Shown: one piece after another, positions 9,250 to 19,211 of the stretch
How the letters are laid out: each line of letters starts with the position of its first letter
Position numbering within the stretch: the stretch's first letter is position 1
Assembly: GCA_947501845.1 (NCBI GenBank)
Contig: CANMXP010000003.1
Coordinates: 334,912-398,911 of the forward strand
Reading direction: 5' to 3'
DNA length: 64,000 bases
From: an uncultured Flavobacteriaceae bacterium
GTDB taxonomy: Bacteria > Bacteroidota > Bacteroidia > Flavobacteriales > Flavobacteriaceae
The notes under the pieces: model-generated
The model's database searches: none
Told to the model about the DNA's origin: nothing
The model's input: the letters and a program-made list of their open reading frames with translations, nothing else
Made by a program: the position numbers and the translations under genes

Positions 9250-9305
9250 GAAGCGTTATATAAAATTATAAATTTAAAAGCCTTCCTTAATCGGAAGGCT
9301 TTTTT
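9248..9305 (+). terminator. Attenuator of the ilv operon (terminator and antiterminator)
   Basis: The terminator is an 11-bp stem AAAAGCCTTCC (9276-9286) with GGAAGGCTTTT (9293-9303), loop TTAATC, and a T-tract. A rival pairing is AGGAAG (9248-9253, overlapping the leader stop codon) with CTTCCT (9282-9287). A ribosome stalled on the Ile/Val codons would leave AGGAAG free and block the terminator. A ribosome reaching the stop codon would mask it and allow termination. Confidence 0.8.
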
Positions 9306-9550
9306 ATTACACATTTTTTAAATTTTGAACATCATAAAAATAGCGGTTTAAATATTTGTTTTACAGTTGTTTATGTCATTTTGGATGATTGTGGATTTAA
9401 CCATAAAAACTAAAGAATAATATAAATAAAAACCTAATAAATTAATTTCGAATATTATTTTGATTTGGTTATAGGATTTTTAAAAGAATTCTTAAATCGT
9501 TAAAATATTAAATTAAAAAAAGATAAAACGTAAAATTATCTGTAACAAAG
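9306..9550 (+). other. 5' untranslated region between attenuator and ilvD
   Basis: This is AT-rich sequence of 245 bases. No second leader frame, hairpin or conserved RNA was recognised; a weak internal promoter cannot be excluded. Confidence 0.4.
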
Positions 9551-11230
9551 ATGAAGGAACTTAACAAATTCAGTAAAACAGTAACTCAAGACTCAACACA
9601 ACCAGCAGCACAAGCCATGCTATACGCCATTGGTTTTTCTGATGAAGACTTTTTTAAACCCTTAATAGGTATTGCTAGTACAGGTTATGAAGGTAACCCT
9701 TGTAATATGCATCTAAACGATTTAGCCAAATTAGCAAAAGAAGGTACTAAGAATGAAGATCTGATCGGATTAATTTTTAATACAATTGGGGTTAGTGATG
9801 GTATTTCTATGGGTACTCCTGGTATGCGTTACTCGTTGCCTTCAAGAGATATTATTGCGGACTCTATGGAAACAGTAGTGCAGGGGATGAGTTATGATGG
9901 TTTAATTACTGTTGTAGGCTGTGATAAAAATATGCCAGGTGCTTTAATGGCAATGATTCGTTTAAACAGGCCTTCAATTTTAATTTTTGGTGGAACTACA
10001 GATTCTGGTTGCCATAATGGAAAAAAATTAGACATCGTGTCTTCTTTTGAGGCTTGGGGAAGTAAAGTAGCTGGGACTATGGAAGAAGATGAGTATAGAA
10101 GTGTGATAAAAAAGTCAATTCCAGGTCAGGGAGCATGTGGAGGTATGTATACAGCTAATACCATGGCTTCTGCAATAGAAACTTTAGGAATGGCATTGCC
10201 TTATAATTCGTCTAACCCAGCAAGTAGTGATCTTAAAAAACAGGAGTCTATAAAGGCTGGTGAAGCGATGCGTTTATTGTTAGAAAAAGACATTAAGCCT
10301 TCAGATATTATTACAAGAAAATCTTTAGAAAACGCTATTAGAGTTGTTACTATTTTAGGAGGATCTACGAATGCTGTATTGCATTTCTTGGCTATAGCAA
10401 GAGCTGCTCAAATAGATTTTACACTTAAAGACTTCCAAGCAATTAGTGATAGTACACCATATATTGCCGATTTAAAACCTAGTGGTAAATATCTAATGGA
10501 AGATCTTCATGCTGTAGGAGGTGTTCCAGCAGTATTGAAATATTTATTGAAAAAAGGATTGTTACATGGTGATTGTTTAACGGTTACAGGAAAAACTTTA
10601 GCTGAAAATTTATTAGATGTTAAAGATTTGGAAGAAGGGCAAGACATTATCAAAACTATAGAAGCCCCAATAAAAGCTACAGGGCATTTACGTATGCTAT
10701 ATGGAAATTTGGCAGAAGATGGAAGTGTGGCTAAAATTACAGGTAAGGAAGGCTTAAACTTTGTAGGAAAAGCTAAGGTTTTTGATAGTGAATATGATGC
10801 TAATGATGGTATTCGTGATGGGAAAGTGGAAAAAGGAGATGTTGTCGTCATTCGTTATGAAGGACCAAAAGGAGGTCCTGGAATGCCAGAAATGTTAAAG
10901 CCGACAGCAGCTATTATGGGTGCAGGGTTAGGTAAAGAGGTCGCATTAATTACAGATGGACGCTTTTCTGGTGGAACACATGGTTTTGTTGTAGGGCATA
11001 TTACACCAGAAGCCCAAGACGGTGGAACCATTGCTTTGGTAAAAGATGGTGATATGATTACCATTGATGCTGAAACTAATACGATTTCTTTAGAAGTTTC
11101 AGAAGAAGAATTACAACAAAGAAAACAAAATTGGACAGCACCTAAATTAAAATTTGATAGAGGTGTTCTTTATAAATATGCAAGATCAGTATCATCTGCA
11201 TCTAAAGGATGTGTTACTGATGAATTTTAA
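9551..11230 (+). CDS. ilvD: Dihydroxy-acid dehydratase
   Basis: IlvD removes water from dihydroxy-isovalerate and dihydroxy-methylvalerate to give the 2-keto acids, the third common step of valine and isoleucine synthesis (EC 4.2.1.9). The 559-residue protein carries the IlvD/Edd motifs: [13 protein letters not shown] near residue 122 and [14 protein letters not shown] near 193, both with Fe-S ligand cysteines. [12 protein letters not shown] near 438 and [16 protein letters not shown] near 470 follow. It is the first structural gene behind the ilv attenuator and is 11 bases from ilvB. Confidence 0.97.
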   Translation: MKELNKFSKTVTQDSTQPAAQAMLYAIGFSDEDFFKPLIGIASTGYEGNPCNMHLNDLAKLAKEGTKNEDLIGLIFNTIGVSDGISMGTPGMRYSLPSRDIIADSMETVVQGMSYDGLITVVGCDKNMPGALMAMIRLNRPSILIFGGTTDSGCHNGKKLDIVSSFEAWGSKVAGTMEEDEYRSVIKKSIPGQGACGGMYTANTMASAIETLGMALPYNSSNPASSDLKKQESIKAGEAMRLLLEKDIKPSDIITRKSLENAIRVVTILGGSTNAVLHFLAIARAAQIDFTLKDFQAISDSTPYIADLKPSGKYLMEDLHAVGGVPAVLKYLLKKGLLHGDCLTVTGKTLAENLLDVKDLEEGQDIIKTIEAPIKATGHLRMLYGNLAEDGSVAKITGKEGLNFVGKAKVFDSEYDANDGIRDGKVEKGDVVVIRYEGPKGGPGMPEMLKPTAAIMGAGLGKEVALITDGRFSGGTHGFVVGHITPEAQDGGTIALVKDGDMITIDAETNTISLEVSEEELQQRKQNWTAPKLKFDRGVLYKYARSVSSASKGCVTDEF

Positions 11231-11241
11231 TTTTTTTCGAT

Positions 11242-12978
11242 ATGAAAGAAACACAAACAATGGAAACAAGTAAAACCGATACTGCCCAAACAGAGCGCAT
11301 TTGTGGTAGCGAAGCTATTATAAAATGTTTAATAGCTGAAGGTGTTGACATCCTTTACGGGTATCCAGGAGGAGCCATTATGCCCGTTTATGACGAGTTA
11401 TATAAATACAGGGATGAGATTCATCATGTATTAACACGTCATGAACAGGGAGCAGCACATGCAGCTCAAGGGTTTGCAAGAATTTCAGGAAGAGTTGGTG
11501 TTGCTATGGCAACTTCAGGGCCTGGAGCTACTAACCTTATTACAGGAATAGCAGATGCTCAGATTGATTCTACGCCACTAGTATGTATTACAGGGCAAGT
11601 ACCATCTCATTTATTAGGTACTGATGCTTTTCAAGAAACAGATATTATTGGTATTTCTACACCCGTTACTAAATGGAATCATCAGGTAACAAAGGCTTCA
11701 GAAATTCCTGAAGTTATAGCAAAAGCATTTTATATAGCTAGAACTGGCCGCCCTGGACCAGTATTAATTGATATTACAAAAGATGCTCAGTTTGAGGAAC
11801 TTGATTTTAAATATGAAAAATGTACAGGTGTAAGAAGTTATATTCCAACACCAACTACTAATTTAGAATCAGTGAAGGCTGCTGCCGATTTGATTAATGC
11901 TGCAAAAAAACCAATGATAGTTTGGGGGCAAGGTGTTATTTTAGGAGAAGCAGAAGCAGAGTTAAAAGCGGTTATTGAAAAAGCAGGTATCCCTGCTGCT
12001 TGGACTATTATGGGAGCTTCGGCTATACCAACATCACACCCCTTAAATATAGGGATGGTTGGGATGCATGGTAATTATGCACCAAATAGATTAACTAACG
12101 AGTGTGATGTGCTTATTGCCATTGGGATGCGTTTTGATGACCGTGTTACAGGAGACTTAAATACCTATGCTAAACAAGCTAAAGTAATTCATTTTGAAAT
12201 TGATCCAGCTGAGGTCAATAAAAATGTACATGCAGATGTTGCCGTTTTAGGTAATTCTAAAGATAGCTTATCTCAATTGTTGCCATTGTTAAATGAAAAT
12301 ACACATTCTGAATGGTTACAGGAGTTTAAAGATTTATACGCTATCGAATTTGAGAAAGTAATTAAAAGTGATCTTCATCCAACCAAAGAAGGGTTAACTA
12401 TGGGGGAAGTATTAAAAGAAATAAATATACAAAGCAAGGGAGATGCAGCTATTGTATCGGATGTTGGACAACATCAAATGATCGCCTGCCGTTATTCTGA
12501 GTTTAATAAGACCAAGAGTAATATTACTTCAGGCGGCTTAGGTACTATGGGATTTGCACTTCCAGCAGCTATTGGTGCTAAAATGGCGGCACCAGAACGA
12601 GAAGTGGTAGCAATAATTGGTGATGGAGGTTACCAAATGAACATTCAGGAATTAGGAACTATATTTCAACAAAAAGTACCAGTAAAAATTGTGGTACTGA
12701 ATAATGAGTTTTTAGGAATGGTGCGCCAATGGCAACAGTTGTTTTTCGATAAGCGTTATGCCTCAACAGAAATGACAAATCCAGATTTTGTTACAATAGC
12801 AAAAGGATACCATATAGAAGGAAAACGTGTTGTTAAAAGAGAAGAGTTAGCCGATGCCATTAAAGAAATGATAGCATCTAAAGACTCTTACTTCTTAGAG
12901 GTTTGCGTAGAAAAAGAAGACAATGTATTTCCTATGATTCCTGCGGGAGCATCGGTTTCAGATATTAGATTAAGTTAA
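11242..12978 (+). CDS. ilvB: Acetolactate synthase large (catalytic) subunit
   Basis: This thiamine-diphosphate enzyme joins two pyruvates, or pyruvate and 2-ketobutyrate, to acetohydroxy acids (EC 2.2.1.6). At 578 residues it is close to the usual length. The N-terminal ThDP domain contains YGYPGGAIMPVYDEL and the catalytic Glu in RHEQGAAHAAQGFAR. The C-terminal domain has the ThDP/Mg motif GDGGYQMNIQELGT leading to VVLNNEFLGMVRQWQ. The ATG at 11242 adds about 20 hydrophilic residues before the conserved start, so a later start (Met7) is possible. It works with the small subunit ilvN. Confidence 0.97.
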   Translation: MKETQTMETSKTDTAQTERICGSEAIIKCLIAEGVDILYGYPGGAIMPVYDELYKYRDEIHHVLTRHEQGAAHAAQGFARISGRVGVAMATSGPGATNLITGIADAQIDSTPLVCITGQVPSHLLGTDAFQETDIIGISTPVTKWNHQVTKASEIPEVIAKAFYIARTGRPGPVLIDITKDAQFEELDFKYEKCTGVRSYIPTPTTNLESVKAAADLINAAKKPMIVWGQGVILGEAEAELKAVIEKAGIPAAWTIMGASAIPTSHPLNIGMVGMHGNYAPNRLTNECDVLIAIGMRFDDRVTGDLNTYAKQAKVIHFEIDPAEVNKNVHADVAVLGNSKDSLSQLLPLLNENTHSEWLQEFKDLYAIEFEKVIKSDLHPTKEGLTMGEVLKEINIQSKGDAAIVSDVGQHQMIACRYSEFNKTKSNITSGGLGTMGFALPAAIGAKMAAPEREVVAIIGDGGYQMNIQELGTIFQQKVPVKIVVLNNEFLGMVRQWQQLFFDKRYASTEMTNPDFVTIAKGYHIEGKRVVKREELADAIKEMIASKDSYFLEVCVEKEDNVFPMIPAGASVSDIRLS

Positions 12979-13084
12979 TAAAGCATATATAGAACAAAGA
13001 ACAAAGATGGTTCATAGAAAATACTTTTTACAAATAAGTTAATGGTCTTTTCTCTTTCATCTTTCTTCTATTATCTTTTGTAAA

Positions 13085-13618
13085 ATGAACGAAGAAATAA
13101 AATCATTTACGATTTCGATTTATACCGAGAATAATATTGGGTTATTAAATCGTATATCTGCAATTTTTCAACGCAGACATATAAATATTGAAAGTTTAAC
13201 AACATCGCAGTCAGAAATTGAAGGCGTAAACAGGTTTGTCATTGTTGTTAATATTACTGAATCTCAAGCTAAGAAGATTATAGGGCAATTTCAAAAACAA
13301 ATTGAAGTTATTCGTGCCTATTATCATACAGATGAAGAAACTATTTATCAGGAATCAGGCATGTTTAAAATAAAATCTGATTTATTATTTGATGAGCCTC
13401 AGATTCAGAATATAATTAAAGAAAGCAATGCTAGAATAGTTACTGTAAACAAAGAATTCTTTGTTTTAGAAAAGTCTGGTAGAAGAAATGAAATAGAATC
13501 ACTTCGTAGAGATTTAAATATTTTTGGGATCATGCAATTTGTGAGATCTGGACGTATTTCAGTAACTAAAGAAGAAATGAAAATCACAGAAATGCTTTTA
13601 GCATTTAATAACCAATAA
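13085..13618 (+). CDS. ilvN: Acetolactate synthase small (regulatory) subunit
   Basis: IlvN binds the catalytic subunit, raises its activity and confers valine feedback. The 177-residue protein has an N-terminal ACT domain ([20 protein letters not shown], with the histidine/arginine pair in [11 protein letters not shown]) and a C-terminal ALS-ss domain (about 85-165, KSDLLFDE through [11 protein letters not shown]). It follows ilvB after a 106-base gap with repeat-like AT-rich sequence and precedes ilvC by 17 bases. Confidence 0.96.
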   Translation: MNEEIKSFTISIYTENNIGLLNRISAIFQRRHINIESLTTSQSEIEGVNRFVIVVNITESQAKKIIGQFQKQIEVIRAYYHTDEETIYQESGMFKIKSDLLFDEPQIQNIIKESNARIVTVNKEFFVLEKSGRRNEIESLRRDLNIFGIMQFVRSGRISVTKEEMKITEMLLAFNNQ

Positions 13619-13635
13619 CAACAATAAAAATTAAA

Positions 13636-15111
13636 ATGGGAAATTATTTTAACACACTTTCATTAAGAGATAAACTAGATCAATTATCAAAGTGTAGATT
13701 TATGGATGCTTCAGAGTTTTCAGATGGAGTAAACGCTTTAAAAGGTAAAAAAATAGTCATTGTAGGATGTGGGGCCCAAGGCCTTAATCAGGGTTTAAAT
13801 ATGAGAGATTCTGGATTAGATATTTCTTATGCTTTACGTGATGCTGCTATCTCTGAAAAACGTGCCTCTTTTGTTAATGCAACAGATAACGGGTTTACAG
13901 TTGGTACTTATCAAGAGTTAATACCATCTGCAGATTTAGTGTTAAACTTAACTCCAGATAAACAGCATACAAATGTTGTAAATGCAGTCATGCCTTTAAT
14001 GAAGCAAGGTGCTACCTTGTCATATTCTCACGGTTTTAATATTGTTGAAGAGGGTATGCAAATTCGTAAAGACCTTACGGTTATTATGGTTGCTCCAAAA
14101 TGTCCAGGATCTGAAGTAAGAGAGGAATATAAGCGTGGTTTTGGTGTACCAACACTTATTGCTGTTCATCCAGAAAATGATCCAGAAGGAAAGGGTTGGG
14201 CACAAGCAAAAGCTTATGCAGCAGGAACTGGAGGAGATAGAGCAGGTGTTTTAGCATCATCTTTTGTTGCTGAGGTAAAAAGTGATTTAATGGGAGAGCA
14301 AACCATTCTTTGTGGATTGTTACAAACTGGTTCTATCCTTTGTTTTGATAAAATGGTTGAAAAAGATATCGATGCAGGTTATGCTTCTAAACTTATTCAA
14401 TACGGATGGGAAACCGTTACAGAAGGTCTTAAATATGGGGGTATCACCAATATGATGGATCGTTTATCGAACCCAGCAAAAATTAAGGCTTTTGAATTGT
14501 CGGAAGAATTAAAAGATATCATGCGTCCATTATTTCAAAAACATATGGATGATATTATGCTTGGAAACTTTTCTAAAGGCATGATGGAAGACTGGGCTAA
14601 CGATGATAAAAATTTACTAGGTTGGAGAGCTGCAACAGGCGAAACAGCTTTTGAAAAAACACCAGCAGGAGATGTTGAAATCTCTGAGCAAGAGTTTTAT
14701 GATAATGGTGTATTAATGGTTGCTATGGTAAGAGCAGGTGTAGAGTTAGCGTTTGAAGCTATGACAGATTCAGGAATTATAGATGCTTCTGCTTATTATG
14801 AGTCTTTACACGAAACACCACTAATTGCAAATACGATTGCAAGAAGAAAGTTATATGAAATGAATAGTGTTATATCTGATACTGCTGAGTACGGATGTTA
14901 TTTATTCGATCATGCTTGTAAGCCTTTATTAGCAGATTTCATGAAGACTATTGATACTGATGTTATAGGAAAAGCTTATGCTAAAGATAATGGTACTGGT
15001 GTTGATAATGCTAAATTAATTGAAGTAAATAAAGCTTTAAGAGCACATCCAGTTGAAAAAGTTGGTGAGTTTTTAAGAGCATCTATGACGGCTATGAAGC
15101 CTATAGTTTAA
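13636..15111 (+). CDS. ilvC: Ketol-acid reductoisomerase, long class II form
   Basis: IlvC isomerises and reduces acetohydroxy acids with NADPH (EC 1.1.1.86). At 491 residues it is the long class II form with a duplicated C-terminal knotted domain, as in E. coli, not the 330-residue class I form. The nucleotide-binding motif is [20 protein letters not shown] near residue 42. The conserved [11 protein letters not shown] stretch appears near 154, and [16 protein letters not shown] near 227 with C-terminal acidic residues binds Mg. The gene is cotranscribed with ilvN and ilvA. Confidence 0.97.
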   Translation: MGNYFNTLSLRDKLDQLSKCRFMDASEFSDGVNALKGKKIVIVGCGAQGLNQGLNMRDSGLDISYALRDAAISEKRASFVNATDNGFTVGTYQELIPSADLVLNLTPDKQHTNVVNAVMPLMKQGATLSYSHGFNIVEEGMQIRKDLTVIMVAPKCPGSEVREEYKRGFGVPTLIAVHPENDPEGKGWAQAKAYAAGTGGDRAGVLASSFVAEVKSDLMGEQTILCGLLQTGSILCFDKMVEKDIDAGYASKLIQYGWETVTEGLKYGGITNMMDRLSNPAKIKAFELSEELKDIMRPLFQKHMDDIMLGNFSKGMMEDWANDDKNLLGWRAATGETAFEKTPAGDVEISEQEFYDNGVLMVAMVRAGVELAFEAMTDSGIIDASAYYESLHETPLIANTIARRKLYEMNSVISDTAEYGCYLFDHACKPLLADFMKTIDTDVIGKAYAKDNGTGVDNAKLIEVNKALRAHPVEKVGEFLRASMTAMKPIV

Positions 15112-15123
15112 AACAAAATTAAT

Positions 15124-16389
15124 ATGAATCAGGAAAACGCCACATATTTTCCTAGTATTAATAATATTAAAGTAGCTGCCGATACTATTAAAAAAGTATC
15201 GGCAGTTACGCCTTTAGGCCCTAACTTAAGATACTCAAAGCAATTTGATGCTAATGTTTTATTAAAACGTGAAGACTTACAACAAGTGCGTTCATATAAA
15301 ATTAGAGGTGCTTATAATAAAATAAGTTCATTAACTTCTGAGGGATCTAAAAAAGGTGTGGTTTGCGCCAGTGCAGGAAACCATGCGCAGGGTGTCGCTT
15401 TATCTTGTAAATTATTAGAGATTGAAGGTGTTATTTACATGCCAGCTCCTACACCAAATCAAAAGATAGAGCAGGTCAAAATGTTTGGAGGTGATTTTAT
15501 AGATATCAAACTTATAGGAGATACGTTTGATGACGCCTATCATGCAGCTATGTCAGAATGTGAGCAGTTGCAAAAAATATTTATCCATCCTTTTAATGAT
15601 AAAAAAGTTATAGAAGGGCAGGCAACTATTGGTCTAGAAATTCTGCAACAATCTACGGAGCCCATCGATTATGTTTTTATTCCCGTAGGCGGCGGCGGAT
15701 TAGCAGCAGGTTTATCGACTGTTTTTAAGCAGTTATCGCCTCATACTAAAATTATTGGTGTAGAACCAGAAGGCGCGCCTTCTATGTCTATTTCAATTAA
15801 AAATAATAGAAATACGACTTTAGAACAAATTGAAAAATTTATTGATGGGGCAGCAGTAAAACGTGTAGGTGACTTAACGTTTTCTATTTGTAAGGAGCAT
15901 TTGAATGATATGATAACGGTTCCAGAAGGGAAGGTATGCGAGACTATTTTAGAACTTTATAATAGGGATGCCATAGTTGTAGAGCCAGCTGGAGCTCTAA
16001 GCATTTCTGCTTTAGATTTTTATGCAGAAGAGATAAAAGGAAAAAATGTGGTATGCGTTGTTAGCGGAAGTAACAATGATATTACAAGAACGTCTGAAAT
16101 TAAAGAACGCGCCTTGTTGTTTGCTAAATTAAAACACTATTTTATTGTGAAATTTCCGCAACGTGCAGGTGCTTTAAAAGAGTTTGTGGTAGATATTTTG
16201 GGCGAGAATGATGATATCACCTATTTTCAATATGCTAAAAAAACAAATCGTGAAAATGGATCTGCCGTGGTTGGTATCCAATTAAAATCTGTTACCGATT
16301 TAGAGCCTCTTATAACTAAAATGAAGCTTCGTAATTTTTATGGCGATTACCTAAATGATAAACCCGATTTGTTTCAGTTTTTGGTGTAA
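15124..16389 (+). CDS. ilvA: Threonine ammonia-lyase (threonine deaminase)
   Basis: IlvA converts threonine to 2-ketobutyrate, committing carbon to isoleucine (EC 4.3.1.19). The 421-residue PLP enzyme has the Schiff-base lysine in VRSYKIRGAYNK near residue 60, the phosphate-binding Gly loop in IPVGGGGLAAGL near 187, and CASAGNHAQG near 79. The C-terminal 80 residues (FPQRAGALKEFVVDIL...) form one ACT-like domain, matching the shorter biosynthetic type with single regulatory domain. It is the last gene of the ilv operon. Confidence 0.96.
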   Translation: MNQENATYFPSINNIKVAADTIKKVSAVTPLGPNLRYSKQFDANVLLKREDLQQVRSYKIRGAYNKISSLTSEGSKKGVVCASAGNHAQGVALSCKLLEIEGVIYMPAPTPNQKIEQVKMFGGDFIDIKLIGDTFDDAYHAAMSECEQLQKIFIHPFNDKKVIEGQATIGLEILQQSTEPIDYVFIPVGGGGLAAGLSTVFKQLSPHTKIIGVEPEGAPSMSISIKNNRNTTLEQIEKFIDGAAVKRVGDLTFSICKEHLNDMITVPEGKVCETILELYNRDAIVVEPAGALSISALDFYAEEIKGKNVVCVVSGSNNDITRTSEIKERALLFAKLKHYFIVKFPQRAGALKEFVVDILGENDDITYFQYAKKTNRENGSAVVGIQLKSVTDLEPLITKMKLRNFYGDYLNDKPDLFQFLV

Positions 16390-16395
16390 TTCATC

Positions 16396-16610
16396 TTGTC
16401 ATTCCTGCGAATGCAGGAATCTACTGGAATGTTAGAAGTATTAAATTTATACTTGTTTTTCTAGACGTAATTCAAAATCGGTTACTACTTTGATATAGAA
16501 TATTCTACAGGTTTTATTGATTAAAATATTACGAAAACGAAAACGTTAATGAATTGTTTGTTTTATGTATATTATAAACTAGTAGATTCCTGCGAAAGCA
16601 GGAATGACAA
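16396..16610. repeat. MITE-like element with 30-base terminal inverted repeats
   Basis: Two 30-base arms (16396-16425 and 16581-16610) are inverted copies of each other apart from four loop bases. Each is itself a palindrome (ATTCCTGC-N4-GCAGGAAT). They flank 155 bases of AT-rich, non-coding DNA between convergent ilvA and an oxidoreductase gene. The GCAGGAAT palindrome is a widely distributed bacterial intergenic repeat. The arms may also serve as terminators for both genes. Confidence 0.7.
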
Positions 16611-16631
16611 AAGTTAATTAATAATAAACAA

Positions 16632-17813
16632 TTAACCTTTCCAATACCTAATATCTTCATTATACATAGCATCTAACGACAGTTGAACAGCTCTCGCGGT
16701 ATTGGCACCAGTAAAAACATTTGAAATAGGTTGTTTGTTTTCTAAAATAGAATCTCTAAAGTCTATTAATGCTTGTTTACTAGGGTCTATATGAGATACT
16801 TTAATAGGGTAGCCCTTGCCTTGTAAGTGGCTATTTATAGTTGCTCCTGAAACACCATCAACATCTGCTATTTCTTTTTTGAATCCTTTTTCATAATATA
16901 TCCAGGCCTTGGTGTAATCTAATAAAATGGTGCCTTTGCTTCCATGTATTTTTATTTGATAATTACCTAAAGCATTACTAGTTAAACAGGTGAATTTTGC
17001 TTTTACACCACTTGGGTATTCGTATAATAAATGAATGTTATCAAAGGTTTCCCTACCGTCTTTCCAATAATCAACACCACCAGTTCCCATGATCTTTTTA
17101 GGATTCTCTCCTAAAACCCAGTGTACAAAATCAATTTGATGCGAGCAAAGCTCGGCAACCAGTCCTCCAGAATATTCTCTATACATACGCCAGTTGATGG
17201 CCCGTTCTAAAGAAGTGTCAGGGACAGGCCTTCTCCAGTTTCCATTTCTATTCCATTGACATTCAAAAGAAGTTATTTGTCCAATCTCACCATTTTTCAA
17301 CATATCGATCACATGTTTGTAGAGTCTGGAACTATGATATTGATGACCCGTTTGAAAAATTGTTTTCGAGTTTGAAGCTTTTTCGACAAGATTATTAATG
17401 CTAGCAAGCCCTTTTGCCATCGTTTTTTCACAATAGATATGCTTGCCAGCATCTAAAGCATCTATAGCTATGGCTGAATGTGTACTAAATGGTGTTGCTA
17501 TTAATACAGCATCAACATCTTTATTGTCTAATAGTTTTTTATAATTTTTATAAGCTTCAACTTTATTTGAAACTTTAGAAACTCCTTTTTCTAATCGGAA
17601 GGGTAAAATATCACAGACAGCAGATACATGTACCCCATCAATTTTGTTTAGTACAGGAATAAGTCCACCGCCTCTATCCCCCGTACCAATAACTCCAATA
17701 TTGATCATATCATTAGAGCCGAATTTTTTAGTGACAGCTCCTAAGGTAGCGGTTCCAGCAATAATTCCTGCTGATGCCATGCTGCTTTTTGTAATAAACT
17801 CTCTTCTTTTCAT
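16632..17813 (-). CDS. Gfo/Idh/MocA family oxidoreductase, Tat-exported
   Basis: This 393-residue protein has a Tat signal (MKRREFITKSSMASAGIIAG). A Rossmann domain follows (MINIGVIGTGDRGGGLIPVL, about 36-55) with the family stretch IYCEKTMAKG near 130; the usual EKP is EKT here. The C-terminal substrate domain follows. Relatives use NAD(P) to oxidise or reduce sugars or glycosides, some with tightly bound cofactor in the periplasm. It is the last of three leftward genes with another Gfo/Idh/MocA protein and a double DUF1080 protein, which suggests 3-keto-glycoside chemistry. Substrate is unknown. Confidence 0.88.
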   Translation of the reverse strand: MKRREFITKSSMASAGIIAGTATLGAVTKKFGSNDMINIGVIGTGDRGGGLIPVLNKIDGVHVSAVCDILPFRLEKGVSKVSNKVEAYKNYKKLLDNKDVDAVLIATPFSTHSAIAIDALDAGKHIYCEKTMAKGLASINNLVEKASNSKTIFQTGHQYHSSRLYKHVIDMLKNGEIGQITSFECQWNRNGNWRRPVPDTSLERAINWRMYREYSGGLVAELCSHQIDFVHWVLGENPKKIMGTGGVDYWKDGRETFDNIHLLYEYPSGVKAKFTCLTSNALGNYQIKIHGSKGTILLDYTKAWIYYEKGFKKEIADVDGVSGATINSHLQGKGYPIKVSHIDPSKQALIDFRDSILENKQPISNVFTGANTARAVQLSLDAMYNEDIRYWKG

Positions 17814-17852
17814 TAGTTGTAATTTTGAATAACTGCTATTCCTTAAGTTATT

Positions 17853-19199
17853 TTATACTGGTTTTATTTCCCAACCTGGTTCATACTTTCTAGACCATAA
17901 CTTCATGGCGTCACGATCGTAAATTCTACCAGTATCTTCATCTATATCAAAAGATTTATTAATTCTTGAACTAATATTGGCATAATGTGTTAGCATTTGA
18001 CTAATAACCCCTTGCTCTATTGGCGAAGTTAACGATTCTTTTCCTCTTATAGCTTGAAAAAAGTTTACAGCATGTCTTGTGGAAAGACTTCCGCCACCAC
18101 CAAGTGCGACACCATCTTCGTCTCCTTTCAAGATGTTGCTTTTTATCACTTTACCTTTCAGGTCGTACAATTTATAACCTGTTCTATCTATAAATACCAT
18201 ACCTTTAGAACCATAAATTAAGGTGCCTCTTCCAGCGCCATATTTATTATAGCCATTTCTACTTTGTCCATCCCATTGAATGGTTGTGTTATTAGAAAAT
18301 TTGAACGTAGCCAGCATAGTGTCATACATCTCCCATCCATCATTTTTATGTTGAAACTTTCCTGAATATACATCGACATGCTCAGGGTATTTAACATTTA
18401 AAGCCCAACGGGCAATATCTAATTCGTGAGTCGCATTATTGCCTGTTTCTGCTGTCCCATAATCCCATCCATACCAATGCCAGTTGTAATTCCAGGTATC
18501 GTGCATATAGGCTTTTCTTGGAGCTGGTCCCTGAAAAAGTTCCCAATCTAATCCTTCTGGCGGAGCTGCTTTTACAGGAATAGGTACTTTACCTCTAGAA
18601 TTAGTATAAAATGCAACGGCTTTATAAACATCTCCAATAATACCATTATGGATGTCTTTAATAATTTCAGTAGACTCTAATGAGGATCGTTGCTGGTTCC
18701 CCATTTGTATTAATTTATTATATTTTTTTTGATAAGCAACAAGTAACTCGCCTTCTCTTGGGTTATGGCTACATGGCTTTTCTAGATATACATGCTTGTT
18801 AGCTTGCACGGCCATACATGCACCTGGCGCATGCCAATGGTCTGGTGTTGCCATAAAAACAGCATCTACTTTTTTGTCATCTAAAATAACTCTAATATCA
18901 TTTTCTAATTTTGGAGTATGGTCAATCAATTTTGAAAAAGAATTGGCTGCTTTTTCTCGTTGACTTTTCATAACATCGCATAAATACATGAGTTCAATGT
19001 TATTTTTTTTATCAGAAATAGCGCCCTTAAATCCTCCTAGGCGTCTTCCTAAACCTTGAACAGCTATATGAATTCTATCATTAGCCCCTATGATTCGTGA
19101 ATAACTTTTAGCCGAAACATTTGTTACACTGCCTGTGAGTGTAACGCCAAGAGCTCCTGCTGATGCTTTTTTTAAAAAATCTCTTCTATTCGAACTCAT
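17853..19199 (-). CDS. Gfo/Idh/MocA family oxidoreductase, Tat-exported
   Basis: The protein has 448 residues with a Tat signal (SSNRRDFLKKASAGALGVTL). The nucleotide-binding domain contains IHIAVQGLGRRLGGFKGAI, and VYLEKPCSHNPREGE carries the EKP motif near residue 145. A His/Trp-rich stretch follows (GWDYGTAETGNNATHELDIA). Relatives of this longer type include periplasmic glycoside oxidoreductases next to DUF1080 genes. It lies 12 bases downstream of the double DUF1080 gene and 39 bases before the next oxidoreductase, all in one leftward operon. Confidence 0.88.
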   Translation of the reverse strand: MSSNRRDFLKKASAGALGVTLTGSVTNVSAKSYSRIIGANDRIHIAVQGLGRRLGGFKGAISDKKNNIELMYLCDVMKSQREKAANSFSKLIDHTPKLENDIRVILDDKKVDAVFMATPDHWHAPGACMAVQANKHVYLEKPCSHNPREGELLVAYQKKYNKLIQMGNQQRSSLESTEIIKDIHNGIIGDVYKAVAFYTNSRGKVPIPVKAAPPEGLDWELFQGPAPRKAYMHDTWNYNWHWYGWDYGTAETGNNATHELDIARWALNVKYPEHVDVYSGKFQHKNDGWEMYDTMLATFKFSNNTTIQWDGQSRNGYNKYGAGRGTLIYGSKGMVFIDRTGYKLYDLKGKVIKSNILKGDEDGVALGGGGSLSTRHAVNFFQAIRGKESLTSPIEQGVISQMLTHYANISSRINKSFDIDEDTGRIYDRDAMKLWSRKYEPGWEIKPV

Positions 19200-19211
19200 T
19201 TATTATATTTT

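Noticed and set aside
16531..16552. Second LacI-like site (GAAAACGTTAAT) inside the MITE-like element
   Set aside because: The symmetric core is only AACGTT, and the position between convergent genes is unsuitable for an operator.
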